DNA of 64,000 nucleotides from Bartonella senegalensis OS02. GTDB taxonomy: Bacteria > Pseudomonadota > Alphaproteobacteria > Rhizobiales > Rhizobiaceae. Below, in pieces: positions 52,369 through 61,561 of this stretch. The stretch spans positions 434,570 to 498,569 of the forward strand of contig NZ_HE997540.1 of NCBI RefSeq assembly GCF_000312545.1. Reading direction: 5' to 3'. The notes beneath the pieces are model-generated. The model did no database searches, was not told the DNA's origin, and worked only from the letters and a program-made list of their open reading frames with translations. The first letter of the stretch is position 1, and every line of letters starts with the position of its first letter. Both the position numbers and the translations under genes were made by a program.

Positions 52369-55300
52369 TCACTTTAATCTAAAAGTAATCCCTGCACCTA
52401 CTCCCCAGTGACCTCCAGCACTTGTGATAGATAAATTAGAACGAATATTTCCATCTTCCGATGTATAACCAGCACCAACAGCAAATGCAGACTGACTACG
52501 CCATATACCCGTACCAAATGAAAAACTTAAAGATCCTGGTATATCATAGTAACGTAAGTTAGATACTGCCAAACCAATAGCCGCTGCCTGTCTTGCTTCT
52601 TTCCGCACATCCTCAACAGCATAACTTAACGTCTCAAACTTCATATCTGTATAAGCTTTGGACTCATTAACGCCATTGTTGACAATATCATTGACATGCT
52701 CATCCGTATATTTCTTCGCATCATCAAGAACTAGCTTCATCTGTTGGTCTGTGTAATCATGCAATTGACCTCCATTAATCGCTTCTTTCGAACCACTTTC
52801 AATCCGACCATCCGCTACATTGTCTATCAAGACAGGATCACTTTCATTCCCACCAACTAACGTGATTTTATTCGTCTTCTTACCAGCCTCATCCTTATCA
52901 TAGTTAACAGCACCATTCGTGACCGCACTTTCAACATCCTTCACATGTTGATCTATACTCTCTACACGGTTTTCAACTGCCGCTACTTTCTGGTTCGTCT
53001 CCCAAAGCTGTCCTCCATTCACTGCTTCTTTCGAGCCCTCTGATACTTGACCATCCGCTACATGCGTAATCTTACTGTCTACGCCATTGTGACGACCATC
53101 ATAGCCTCCTACTTCCTCATTCCAAGTTAAGCTGTTCGACGAAACATTCTGGGCAACGTTATTAAGACGATCGTTGATACCAGAAAGACTTCCGTTAACG
53201 CCTTCAAACGCAGCCCCAACATTATCATAGCCCTTCGTCTCATCAGAACTACCATCACTCTTGAACTGCGAAACTTGGAATTTAGGAGGTGTCCATTGAC
53301 CTCCCTGATAGCTCGCTCCACCTCCCAAATAAGTCGCTAAAGTCTGATTTAACTGATACAACTGGTTACCCGTGATGGCTTCTGTCGAACCTGAAGAAAT
53401 TTCTCCATCAACAAGGTGCGTAAGCTTGCTATTGTGCTTCTCTGACCCTTTACCATGAAGCGCTACAAACGCTTCCTCTGCATCACTCCACAACAAGGCA
53501 TTCTGCTCAATGTTGTCTGAAAGTTCATGATGAAGCTTCGTGAAAGAATTATTCACACCTGCAAAGGCTGCCGCAACATTATCATAACTCGTCTCTTCAG
53601 AACTTCCATCCTCTTTAAAGCTCACTATCTTGAAGTTTGGAGCTGTCCATTCACCATTTTCATACTTCGCACCTCCACCTAAATAGCTCGCTAATGTCTG
53701 ATTCAAGGAATAAAGTTGAGAACCATTCACTGCTTCTGTTGACTCTGTTGAAAGGGTGGCTGCTTTTACACCTGAGAGACTACGAACTGCACCGTCACTA
53801 TTTGCAATGGTGATTTCTGTACCGTCTTTCTCAGCACCTATCTTGATAACCTTAGTATCAGCATCTTGCTTCACAAGACTATCACTAACAACTTGGCTAA
53901 TTTCATTCTTAAGCTCATTATGAAGATTGGTGAAAGACGTACCAACACTCGCAAAAGCTTCCGCTACATCATCATAGCTCTGCTCTTCAACTTTGCTACC
54001 ATCTTCACTGACAGCATTCACTTTGAAGTTTGGAGCTGTCCATTCACCATTTTCATACTTAGTTCCACCACCAAAATATGTCGCAAGCGTTTGATTCAAG
54101 GAATAAAGTTGAGAACCATTCACTGCTTCTGTTGACGCTGCTGAAACTTCACCATCTTGAAGATGCTTGATCTTACTATTTGTCTTAGCATCTCCTGTAC
54201 CATGAAGTGCAACAAAGCCTTGTTCTTCTTCATTCCATAATAAAGAATTATCAGAAATACCTTGCGAAACTTCTTTAATACGCTGGTTAACATTCTTGAT
54301 ATTCGTATCAAGACCTGCAAACGCAGAACCAACATCTTTAAACTCAACCTGATTAGCCTCACCCTTTTCATCAACTTTCGATAAACTATAAGTTGGTCCT
54401 GTAAAGACACCTTCTTTAAAGACTGCTTCACCACCTAAGAATTTTGCCAAATCCTGAGAGAGTGTATTAATTTGACCACCCGTAACCGCATCATGTGATC
54501 CATTGGTAATCTTACCATCGGCAACATTATGAAGTGCAACTGGGCTGGTATTCTTCCCTTTACCCAAAGTTACATTCGTATAATCAGTATCACCATTTTC
54601 CTTCTTATCGTAAAGAACAACAGCGGAATCATCTGACTGAAGCTTATTAGAAAGATCTTTCAAACCTTTATCAAATTGCTCTTTATTAACTGCTTCATTA
54701 TCATTTACTGCTGCCTTCACACCAGAAAGGGTGCGATCTGATTTATCTTTGTTGGCAATATTAACTTCACTTCCAGCTACTTCTTTACCAATAGTGATCA
54801 GATCTGTTTCTTTTTCTTGCTTCACAAGACTATCGCTTACTACTTGGCTAATTTGATTATTCACTTCATCATGAACATCTGTAATAGTATTGCTAATGCC
54901 TGCAAATGCATCCGCAACATTGTGATAAGTCTTCTCTTCAGCATCACCATCCTTATTGAACTGCTTAACTTTGAAGTCTGGTGACATCCATACACCATTC
55001 TCATATTTAGTACCTCCGCCTAAATAGGTCGAAATTGTATTATTCAAAGAATAGAGTTGGTTACCCGTAATAGCATCCGTAGAACCAGAAGCAATATTTC
55101 CATCGGCAATGTTGTGAAGACCCGTGGGGATTTTATCTTTACCACCAAAAGTGACACTCGCATAATTAATAGTACCATTTTCATCATCTGTTTTATCGTA
55201 ATGAACAACAGCGGAATCTTCTGACTGAAGATGATTAATCTGGTTGGTAATCTCATTAGTAATTTTATTCTGAACATTTGTAAAAGAAGTACCAACTCCT

Positions 55301-58300
55301 GCTAAAGCATCCGCTACATTCTCATAAGTCTCATTTTTTTCCTTACCTTCAGCGTTAACTGTGTTAACCTTAAAAGTAGGAGCTTTCCATTCTCCCTCTT
55401 CATTATAACCAGATCCACCACCTAAATAGCTCGCAAAGCTATTGCTCATAGAGTAAAGCTGGGAACCATTGACAGCATCGGTTGATTTTGTTGAAAGCTC
55501 ACCGGCTTTAACTCCAGAAAGGGTCCGTTCTGTACCATCAGTGTTGGCAAAACTTACTTGAGTACCACTCTTTTCACCACCAACCGATATGACATGTGTC
55601 TTTTTATCTTGCTTAACAAGACTGTCTCCTACAACTTGGTTAATTTGCTCGTTCACCTCATTATGAATATTCGTGAAAGATTGATTCACACCTTCAAAAG
55701 CTTCAGCAACAGTTTTATATTCCTGCTCTGTTCCCTTGCCATTATCATCGAATTTCTTAACCTTAAAAGTAGGAGCTTTCCATTCTCCATTTTCATTATA
55801 GCTAGCTCCACCACCTAAATAGCTCGCAAGGGTATTGCTCATAGAGTAAAGCTGAGAACCATTGACAGCATCGGTTGATTTTGTTGAAAGCTCACCGGCT
55901 TTAACTCCAGAAAGGGTCCGTTCTGTACCATCAGTGTTGGCAAAACTTACTTGAGTACCATTCGTTTCACCACCAACCGATATGACATGTGTCTTGTCAT
56001 TTTGTTTAACAAGACTGTCTCCTACAACTTGGTTAATTTGCTCGTTCACTTCATTGTGAATATTCGTGAAAGATTGATTCACACCTTCAAAAGCTTCAGC
56101 AACAGTTTTATATTCTTGCTCTGTTTCTTTGCCAGTTTTATCATCGAACTTCTTAACCTTAAAGGTAGGAGCGCTCCATTTTCCTTTCTCATCATAGCCA
56201 GATCCACCACCTAAATAGCTCGCAAGTTGTTCGTTCATCGAATAAAGTTGTTTACCTGTAACTGCATCTGTTGAATCCGCAGTAATGTCTCCAGCTTGAA
56301 GGTGTGTAATCTTGCGATCTGCCTTTTCATCACCTTCACCATGTTGCGCACTAAAGGCTTTGTCAGTCTTGCTCCACAATAAAGCATCGCCTTGAACGTG
56401 TTGTGTAACATTTGTTATGTTTTCAGTCAGTTCATTAAACTTATTCGTTATATTATTATTTACTTCATTGATATTCGTATCAAGTTGAGCTTTGTTAACA
56501 GCTTCATTATCATTTACTGCTGCCTTAACTCCAGAAAGCGTACGGTCTACTTTATCTTTGTTAGCGATATTAACTTCACTTCCAGCTACTTCTTTACCAA
56601 TAGTAATTGGATCTGTTTCTTTTTCCTGCTTCACAAGATTATCACTGACCACTTGAGTGATCTCATTATTAATCTCATTGTGAATACTCGTGAAAGAATT
56701 ATTTATACCTTCAAAAGCATCTGCAACATTGTGATAGGTCTGTTCTTCAACATCACCATCCTTGTTGAACTTCTTGACTTTGAAGTCTGGTGCCTTCCAC
56801 ACACCATTCTCATACTTCGTACCTCCACCTAAATAGGTCGAAATTGTACTGTTCAGAGAATAAAGCTGACCACCCGTAACAGCATCCGTTGAACCAGAAG
56901 CAATATTTCCGTCCAAAATATGAGTAATTTTGCTAGCTTTTCTTTCCTGATCTTCTCCATGTTGAGCACTAAAGGCTTTATCCGTTTTACTCCATAATAA
57001 AGAATCCTGTGCAACTCCTTGAGACACTTCTTTAATCCGATCATTCACATTCTTGATATTTGTATCAAGCCCTGCAAAAGCTAATTCAACACCTTGATAA
57101 GAACTCTTGGTTACTTTTCCATCTTTAGCAACGTCAGATAATTTATAGGTTGGTTCTGTAAGAACACCGTTTTTAAAGGATGATGCACCACCCAAGAATT
57201 TTGCTATATCTTCACCGATTTTATTAATCTGCTGACCATTGATTGCATCATGCGATTCCGAAGAAATAGCACCATCAGCAACATTGTGGAGAGTTGTGAG
57301 GGTTTTCTCTTTACCACCAAAAGTGACACTCGCATAATTAATAGTACCATTTTCATCATCTGTTTTATCGTAATGAACAACAGCGGAATCTTCTGACTGA
57401 AGATCCTTAGAAAGACCCTTTAAGCTGTCTTCGAGTTGTTTCTTATTAACAGCTTCATTGTCATTCTTCGCCTCTTTTACACCAGAAAGGGTTCGTAACT
57501 CACCTTTTATGTTGGCAATATTGATCTCAGTACCTTCTACTTCTGCACCAATAGTGATGTGTTTCGTTCCAGCATCTTGTTTCACAAAGCTACTGGCTGC
57601 AACTTGTTCTTTGACCTCTTTTTCAACAGTCTTCAGTTGTGAAAAATTCACCGCATCGGTTTCATCAGTACCCTCTAATACTCCTGTTATCTTCTTACCA
57701 GAAGCATTGATACCAGTAGTGGTGATTTGTGGACCACTCGTAATTTTCAAGCCCGTAGCATCTAAAGTATTGGTGCCTGCTGTTACGCTCTCCAGCGTAA
57801 TGTTCTTTGCCAAATCAAATTTTACCTTATTGTCTTCTTTACCTTTGCTAATTTCAAGATTTTTACTTCCAGTTGCCAAATCTATCGAGTCGTCTATACC
57901 AACAACTTTATCATTTTTACCATTAACAGACAGCTTCCAACCTTTGTTCACGTAGTCTTGTAAGGACTTCAACTGTGCAATATTCACCGCGTCGGTATCT
58001 TGAGTACCTGCTGCTACCCCTGTAATTTGCCGCGATTGCATTCCAGAAATATCACCAACACTAACGGCACCTAACGTACTTTTCCACTCATAACTTATTT
58101 TATTTGATCCACCACCTGTCAAAGGATCATAACCAGCAATACCAGAACTAACATCAGCTACAGAATACGCTCCTATAGCAACTCCTGAATTCACCGTTGC
58201 TTTTACTTGCGAATTCATCCCCAAAGCCATAGAATTAACACCAAGTGCAGATGCCTCAGAACCTATCGCAACTGACGATTGCCCATCAGCTATAGCATCT

Positions 58301-60729
58301 TTAAAATCGTTGCCAGTAGTGTTAATTTTCCAGCCTTTGGCTAATTCTTTTAGCTGTGCAAAATTTACAGCGTCGGTACTTTTAGTACCGACTGCCACAC
58401 CGGAGAGAATACGTGCCTTTTTATCTTTATTGGTAATATTGATTTCAGCGCCTGCCACTTCTTTACCAATGTTGATGAGGTTCGTTGTGGCATCTTTCTT
58501 AACAAGACTATCACCTTTTACATTGGTAATGGCATTATTAATCTGGTTGGTCATTTCATTTTTGATATTCGTGAAAGAACTACCAACTCCTTCAAAAGCA
58601 GCTGCTACATTATGATAAGTTTCTACTTTTTCTTTACCTTCATCAGTAACAGTTTTCACTGTAAAAGTTGGAGCGGTCCATTTTTCATTCTCGTATTTTG
58701 CTCCACCTCCAAAAGTCTTAGCTATATCTGTGGCAGTAGTTTGAAGATTAGTGACATTTTGATTTGTCATAAACAACTGCGAACCAGTAACAGCTTGATT
58801 TGAATCTTTTGAAATTTCACCATTCTTTATACCCGCAAGAATACGCGTTTCACTTTTATTGTTGGCAATATCGATTTTATCACCATCGGTATCCTTACCA
58901 ATGGTGATGTATCTCGTTTTATCATCCTGTTTCACGAAGCTACTGGCGGCTACTTGCTTTTCGACTTCTTTAACTTGTTTTTCTACTTGTTCTTGGACTT
59001 CTTGCTTGGCTTTATTCAATTGTCCAAAATTCACCGCATCAGTCGCCCCAGCGCCTTCTGCTAATCCTGTTATTTTTTTACCTCCTGCATTAATACCATC
59101 GGTCATTATTTTCGGACCATTTGCAATTACTAAACCCGTGGCATCTAAGATATTCGTACCCGCTGTTACGCTCTCCAGCGTAATGTTCTTTGCTAGATCA
59201 AATTTTATATCATTGTTATCTGTACCTTTTGTAATGTTAAGGTTGCTACTTCCAGCTGCAAAATCTACTGTATCGTCTATCCCCACAACTTTAGCATTTT
59301 TACCATCAACAGACAGCTTCCAGCCTTTGTCTACATAGCTTTGTAATGACTTTAACTGCGCAATATTCACCGCATCAGTATCTGCACTCCCCGCTGCTAC
59401 TCCTCCAATTTGTCGTGTTTTACTATTAGCAATATCACCAACACTAACCGCACCGTAAGTGCTTTTCCATGCAAAAGCATCATCTGTCGCCTCCTTCTGT
59501 AAAAGAGGATTATAGCCTGCAACACCAGCAACAACGTTCGCTATAGAATCCGCTCCTAAAGCGATAGCGTGATCTGCATTTGCTTTTGAATAAAGTCCTA
59601 TAGAAACAGCGTCTTTTTCCGTTGCATATGCACGATGACCCACAGCAGTTGAACCATACCCCAAAGCTCTAGAAACAGAACCCAAAGCTGTTGAATAATC
59701 ACCCTTGGCGGTTGTATAATCATCGTCCCCATGTTCATTCTTCTCATTATATTCAGAACCTAGTGCAACACTGCTTTTTCCCATAGCGTGAGCCATGTGC
59801 CCTATAGCCATGCTATCTTCTCTTGTCGCCTCTGCCTTATAACCAAAAGCTATAGCGTAGTTTCCCTTAACTTGTGCATTAGAACCCAAAGCTATAGATG
59901 CCACATCCTTCGTCTTAGCACGACGTCCAATAGCAATGGATTCTTCGCCTTGTGCTATCGTACGACCCTCAGGAGGGATCGGTGTATCCCCATATCTACC
60001 TTCGCCACCTATCGCAATACTGCCTTGACTTACACTATAAGCCAAATGACCTACAGCAACAGAAAATCTCCCTTCTACCTGCACACCATAACCAACAGCA
60101 ACCGAATCTGATTCGTTTACTAATACATCGTAACCAATAACAACATTATCACTTTGGTAATTAGGTTTTTGCAAGACTTTCCCACGACCAATCAAAATAC
60201 CTGATCCATCTGTGCTGACTGGCGGCACTTCACTAAACGGCACTCTCCTAATTAAATTATTTTGCGAGAAATCAGATACATCAATGATCGCTGTACCTTT
60301 GTTTTTATCTACAAAAGACCGTGGATTGATGAGAGATTTTTTATATTGCTCCTCTGTACCTAATGTTTCTTCTGTTAGGTTTGCGCTATCTGCCGCCGGA
60401 ATATTCACTTTTGCTGCTTTCGCTGTACTCGGCACCGTAAGATTATTTGCCTTGGATAAACGAGAATCATTAAAATTTTTATGACTATCATCACCAGAAA
60501 CAATCGTTTGATTCCTCCCTTGAGAATAAACCGCTGTTGCTTTCTCTATGCTTTGAAAAACCTGTTGGTCTATCATATCAATTTTTTTCGCCAACACAGG
60601 AGACACACTCGATAAAAGTGCAACCATTGCCGTTCCCAACGAAAACTTTGTCAAAAAAGATAAACATCGTGAAACAGGTGAAGCATTCAAGTCATGTTGT
60701 CTCTTTAAGGTGATAGATAATTTTTTCAT
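52369..60729 (-). CDS. Giant trimeric autotransporter adhesin (BadA/Vomp family)
   Basis: A 2786-residue surface adhesin of the YadA class that in Bartonella binds extracellular matrix and host cells. ATG 60729 follows GGAGAG and opens an extended signal peptide (MKKLSITLKRQHDLNASPVS) ending SVSPVLA. A first head of AIG-x-A-type left-handed repeats spans about 190-410, then a Trp-ring and neck (about 416-573). A second, shorter head lies at about 813-866 with its own Trp-ring and neck (878-935). A long stalk of repeated modules (DSLVKQ, LLW, AVVHYDK, YLGGG and neck units) runs to about 2700, followed by the YadA anchor (last 80 or so residues, IGLAVSNLRYYDIPGSLSFS). It closely resembles BadA in leader, modules and anchor; the exact orthologue is uncertain. 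Confidence 0.95.
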   Translation of the reverse strand: MKKLSITLKRQHDLNASPVSRCLSFLTKFSLGTAMVALLSSVSPVLAKKIDMIDQQVFQSIEKATAVYSQGRNQTIVSGDDSHKNFNDSRLSKANNLTVPSTAKAAKVNIPAADSANLTEETLGTEEQYKKSLINPRSFVDKNKGTAIIDVSDFSQNNLIRRVPFSEVPPVSTDGSGILIGRGKVLQKPNYQSDNVVIGYDVLVNESDSVAVGYGVQVEGRFSVAVGHLAYSVSQGSIAIGGEGRYGDTPIPPEGRTIAQGEESIAIGRRAKTKDVASIALGSNAQVKGNYAIAFGYKAEATREDSMAIGHMAHAMGKSSVALGSEYNEKNEHGDDDYTTAKGDYSTALGSVSRALGYGSTAVGHRAYATEKDAVSIGLYSKANADHAIALGADSIANVVAGVAGYNPLLQKEATDDAFAWKSTYGAVSVGDIANSKTRQIGGVAAGSADTDAVNIAQLKSLQSYVDKGWKLSVDGKNAKVVGIDDTVDFAAGSSNLNITKGTDNNDIKFDLAKNITLESVTAGTNILDATGLVIANGPKIMTDGINAGGKKITGLAEGAGATDAVNFGQLNKAKQEVQEQVEKQVKEVEKQVAASSFVKQDDKTRYITIGKDTDGDKIDIANNKSETRILAGIKNGEISKDSNQAVTGSQLFMTNQNVTNLQTTATDIAKTFGGGAKYENEKWTAPTFTVKTVTDEGKEKVETYHNVAAAFEGVGSSFTNIKNEMTNQINNAITNVKGDSLVKKDATTNLINIGKEVAGAEINITNKDKKARILSGVAVGTKSTDAVNFAQLKELAKGWKINTTGNDFKDAIADGQSSVAIGSEASALGVNSMALGMNSQVKATVNSGVAIGAYSVADVSSGIAGYDPLTGGGSNKISYEWKSTLGAVSVGDISGMQSRQITGVAAGTQDTDAVNIAQLKSLQDYVNKGWKLSVNGKNDKVVGIDDSIDLATGSKNLEISKGKEDNKVKFDLAKNITLESVTAGTNTLDATGLKITSGPQITTTGINASGKKITGVLEGTDETDAVNFSQLKTVEKEVKEQVAASSFVKQDAGTKHITIGAEVEGTEINIANIKGELRTLSGVKEAKNDNEAVNKKQLEDSLKGLSKDLQSEDSAVVHYDKTDDENGTINYASVTFGGKEKTLTTLHNVADGAISSESHDAINGQQINKIGEDIAKFLGGASSFKNGVLTEPTYKLSDVAKDGKVTKSSYQGVELAFAGLDTNIKNVNDRIKEVSQGVAQDSLLWSKTDKAFSAQHGEDQERKASKITHILDGNIASGSTDAVTGGQLYSLNSTISTYLGGGTKYENGVWKAPDFKVKKFNKDGDVEEQTYHNVADAFEGINNSFTSIHNEINNEITQVVSDNLVKQEKETDPITIGKEVAGSEVNIANKDKVDRTLSGVKAAVNDNEAVNKAQLDTNINEVNNNITNKFNELTENITNVTQHVQGDALLWSKTDKAFSAQHGEGDEKADRKITHLQAGDITADSTDAVTGKQLYSMNEQLASYLGGGSGYDEKGKWSAPTFKVKKFDDKTGKETEQEYKTVAEAFEGVNQSFTNIHNEVNEQINQVVGDSLVKQNDKTHVISVGGETNGTQVSFANTDGTERTLSGVKAGELSTKSTDAVNGSQLYSMSNTLASYLGGGASYNENGEWKAPTFKVKKFDDNGKGTEQEYKTVAEAFEGVNQSFTNIHNEVNEQINQVVGDSLVKQDKKTHVISVGGEKSGTQVSFANTDGTERTLSGVKAGELSTKSTDAVNGSQLYSMSNSFASYLGGGSGYNEEGEWKAPTFKVNTVNAEGKEKNETYENVADALAGVGTSFTNVQNKITNEITNQINHLQSEDSAVVHYDKTDDENGTINYASVTFGGKDKIPTGLHNIADGNIASGSTDAITGNQLYSLNNTISTYLGGGTKYENGVWMSPDFKVKQFNKDGDAEEKTYHNVADAFAGISNTITDVHDEVNNQISQVVSDSLVKQEKETDLITIGKEVAGSEVNIANKDKSDRTLSGVKAAVNDNEAVNKEQFDKGLKDLSNKLQSDDSAVVLYDKKENGDTDYTNVTLGKGKNTSPVALHNVADGKITNGSHDAVTGGQINTLSQDLAKFLGGEAVFKEGVFTGPTYSLSKVDEKGEANQVEFKDVGSAFAGLDTNIKNVNQRIKEVSQGISDNSLLWNEEEQGFVALHGTGDAKTNSKIKHLQDGEVSAASTEAVNGSQLYSLNQTLATYFGGGTKYENGEWTAPNFKVNAVSEDGSKVEEQSYDDVAEAFASVGTSFTNLHNELKNEISQVVSDSLVKQDADTKVIKIGAEKDGTEITIANSDGAVRSLSGVKAATLSTESTEAVNGSQLYSLNQTLASYLGGGAKYENGEWTAPNFKIVSFKEDGSSEETSYDNVAAAFAGVNNSFTKLHHELSDNIEQNALLWSDAEEAFVALHGKGSEKHNSKLTHLVDGEISSGSTEAITGNQLYQLNQTLATYLGGGASYQGGQWTPPKFQVSQFKSDGSSDETKGYDNVGAAFEGVNGSLSGINDRLNNVAQNVSSNSLTWNEEVGGYDGRHNGVDSKITHVADGQVSEGSKEAVNGGQLWETNQKVAAVENRVESIDQHVKDVESAVTNGAVNYDKDEAGKKTNKITLVGGNESDPVLIDNVADGRIESGSKEAINGGQLHDYTDQQMKLVLDDAKKYTDEHVNDIVNNGVNESKAYTDMKFETLSYAVEDVRKEARQAAAIGLAVSNLRYYDIPGSLSFSFGTGIWRSQSAFAVGAGYTSEDGNIRSNLSITSAGGHWGVGAGITFRLK
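55136..55232 (-). repeat. 97-bp exact dispersed repeat, copy 1
   Basis: Identical by eye to 57308-57404, in the module containing AVVHYDKTDDENGTINYAS. The spacing is 2172 bp, a multiple of 3, so recombination between copies would delete 724 codons in frame. Confidence 0.8.
55366..56154 (-). repeat. Near-identical tandem stalk repeats, 393 bp each
   Basis: Two consecutive units (55366-55758 and 55759-56154, the second one codon longer) are nearly identical over 131 codons, and a third partial unit follows. Equivalent bases such as ATTGACAGCA at 55468 and 55861 are exactly 393 bp apart. This indicates recent duplication or gene conversion in the TAA stalk. Confidence 0.8.
57308..57404 (-). repeat. 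97-bp exact dispersed repeat, copy 2
   Basis: Second copy of the 97-bp stalk repeat at 55136-55232, same orientation, inside the same gene. Confidence 0.8.
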
Positions 60730-61561
60730 AACAAACTCTCCAATGAAAAAATTTAAAAAGCATATCAAAAACATAAAAAAGACACATTTCAGTGATATAG
60801 TTTCGTTTTTAGTGATAATTAGATCAAAATTTAGTTGATCAGAGTAGGGACAGTTTGAGTCTTTGTTTTTGTTTCCTATTTGCTTTCTATAGTGGGGTCT
60901 AAATAAGAAAATTGGAAAATATGTTTATATAAACATAAAAAGGTATATTTAGACTTTAGCGGAATTGAACTTACAGTTTTTCATCTAAGCTTTAGAAAGG
61001 CCTCTTTGAGGCATTAAGGGCGATTTACTCATTATATGATTATTTACGTGATAAAATCTTTTTATAAAGAATTTGTTGTCTGTGAATTTCTTAATATTAA
61101 GAAGTGGTATTTTGTGATTTGAGTAAACAAAAAGCCGCTACATTTGATAATGCTTAAATTATTTAAAAAGATAGAATTTTGCAGCTAAGATGTTTTCTTA
61201 TTCAGCTTTGATTCTTACGCATTACTCCTCCCCCCTTTGAATTTTATTATCAAAATGAGTTTTACTAATATTCTTTGTGACTCATATCCACTCTATAGTA
61301 AAATAGCAACAAAAAAATAATACTTTTCATCAATTTGAATAAAAATATATTATTTTACGTGATTATGTGATCTTTTTTCAACAAAATAAAAACAAGAATC
61401 CTATAAAAAATGAGATTTTATATAAAATTTACTATAGAGATAAAATATTCGTAATTCTTCATAAAATAGAGAAAATACAAATCTAAGATAAGTTCTGAGA
61501 TAAAAATACTTAAAAGAAAAGTATAATTTCATAATTCACTTGCAATATTGGTTTCTATGTA
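60730..61561. other. Intergenic region between the two adhesin genes
   Basis: About 830 bp of AT-rich sequence with no gene. It carries the promoter of the large TAA and the direct and inverted repeats at 60791-60840. I saw no terminator of the second TAA with a clear T tract. Confidence 0.55.
60791..60840 (-). promoter_or_regulatory. Repeat-rich candidate operator upstream of the TAA
   Basis: AGTGATA occurs at 60791-60797 and 60811-60817, exactly 20 bp (about two helical turns) apart. Next to it is an inverted repeat GATCAA/TTGATC (60822-60827 and 60835-60840). The cluster lies 62 to 111 bp before the TAA start and could bind a regulator of adhesin expression. No known consensus is matched. 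Confidence 0.35.

Noticed and set aside
53866..59338. Several open frames of 80 to 165 codons on the plus strand across the adhesin gene
   Set aside because: They are shadows of the repetitive minus-strand frame, recur with the repeats, and have no ribosome sites.
52369..60729. Many regularly spaced repeats that might suggest a CRISPR array or satellite DNA
   Set aside because: The repeats are codon-phased, 90 to 400 bp long and lie within one continuous adhesin reading frame; there are no short identical repeats with unique spacers.
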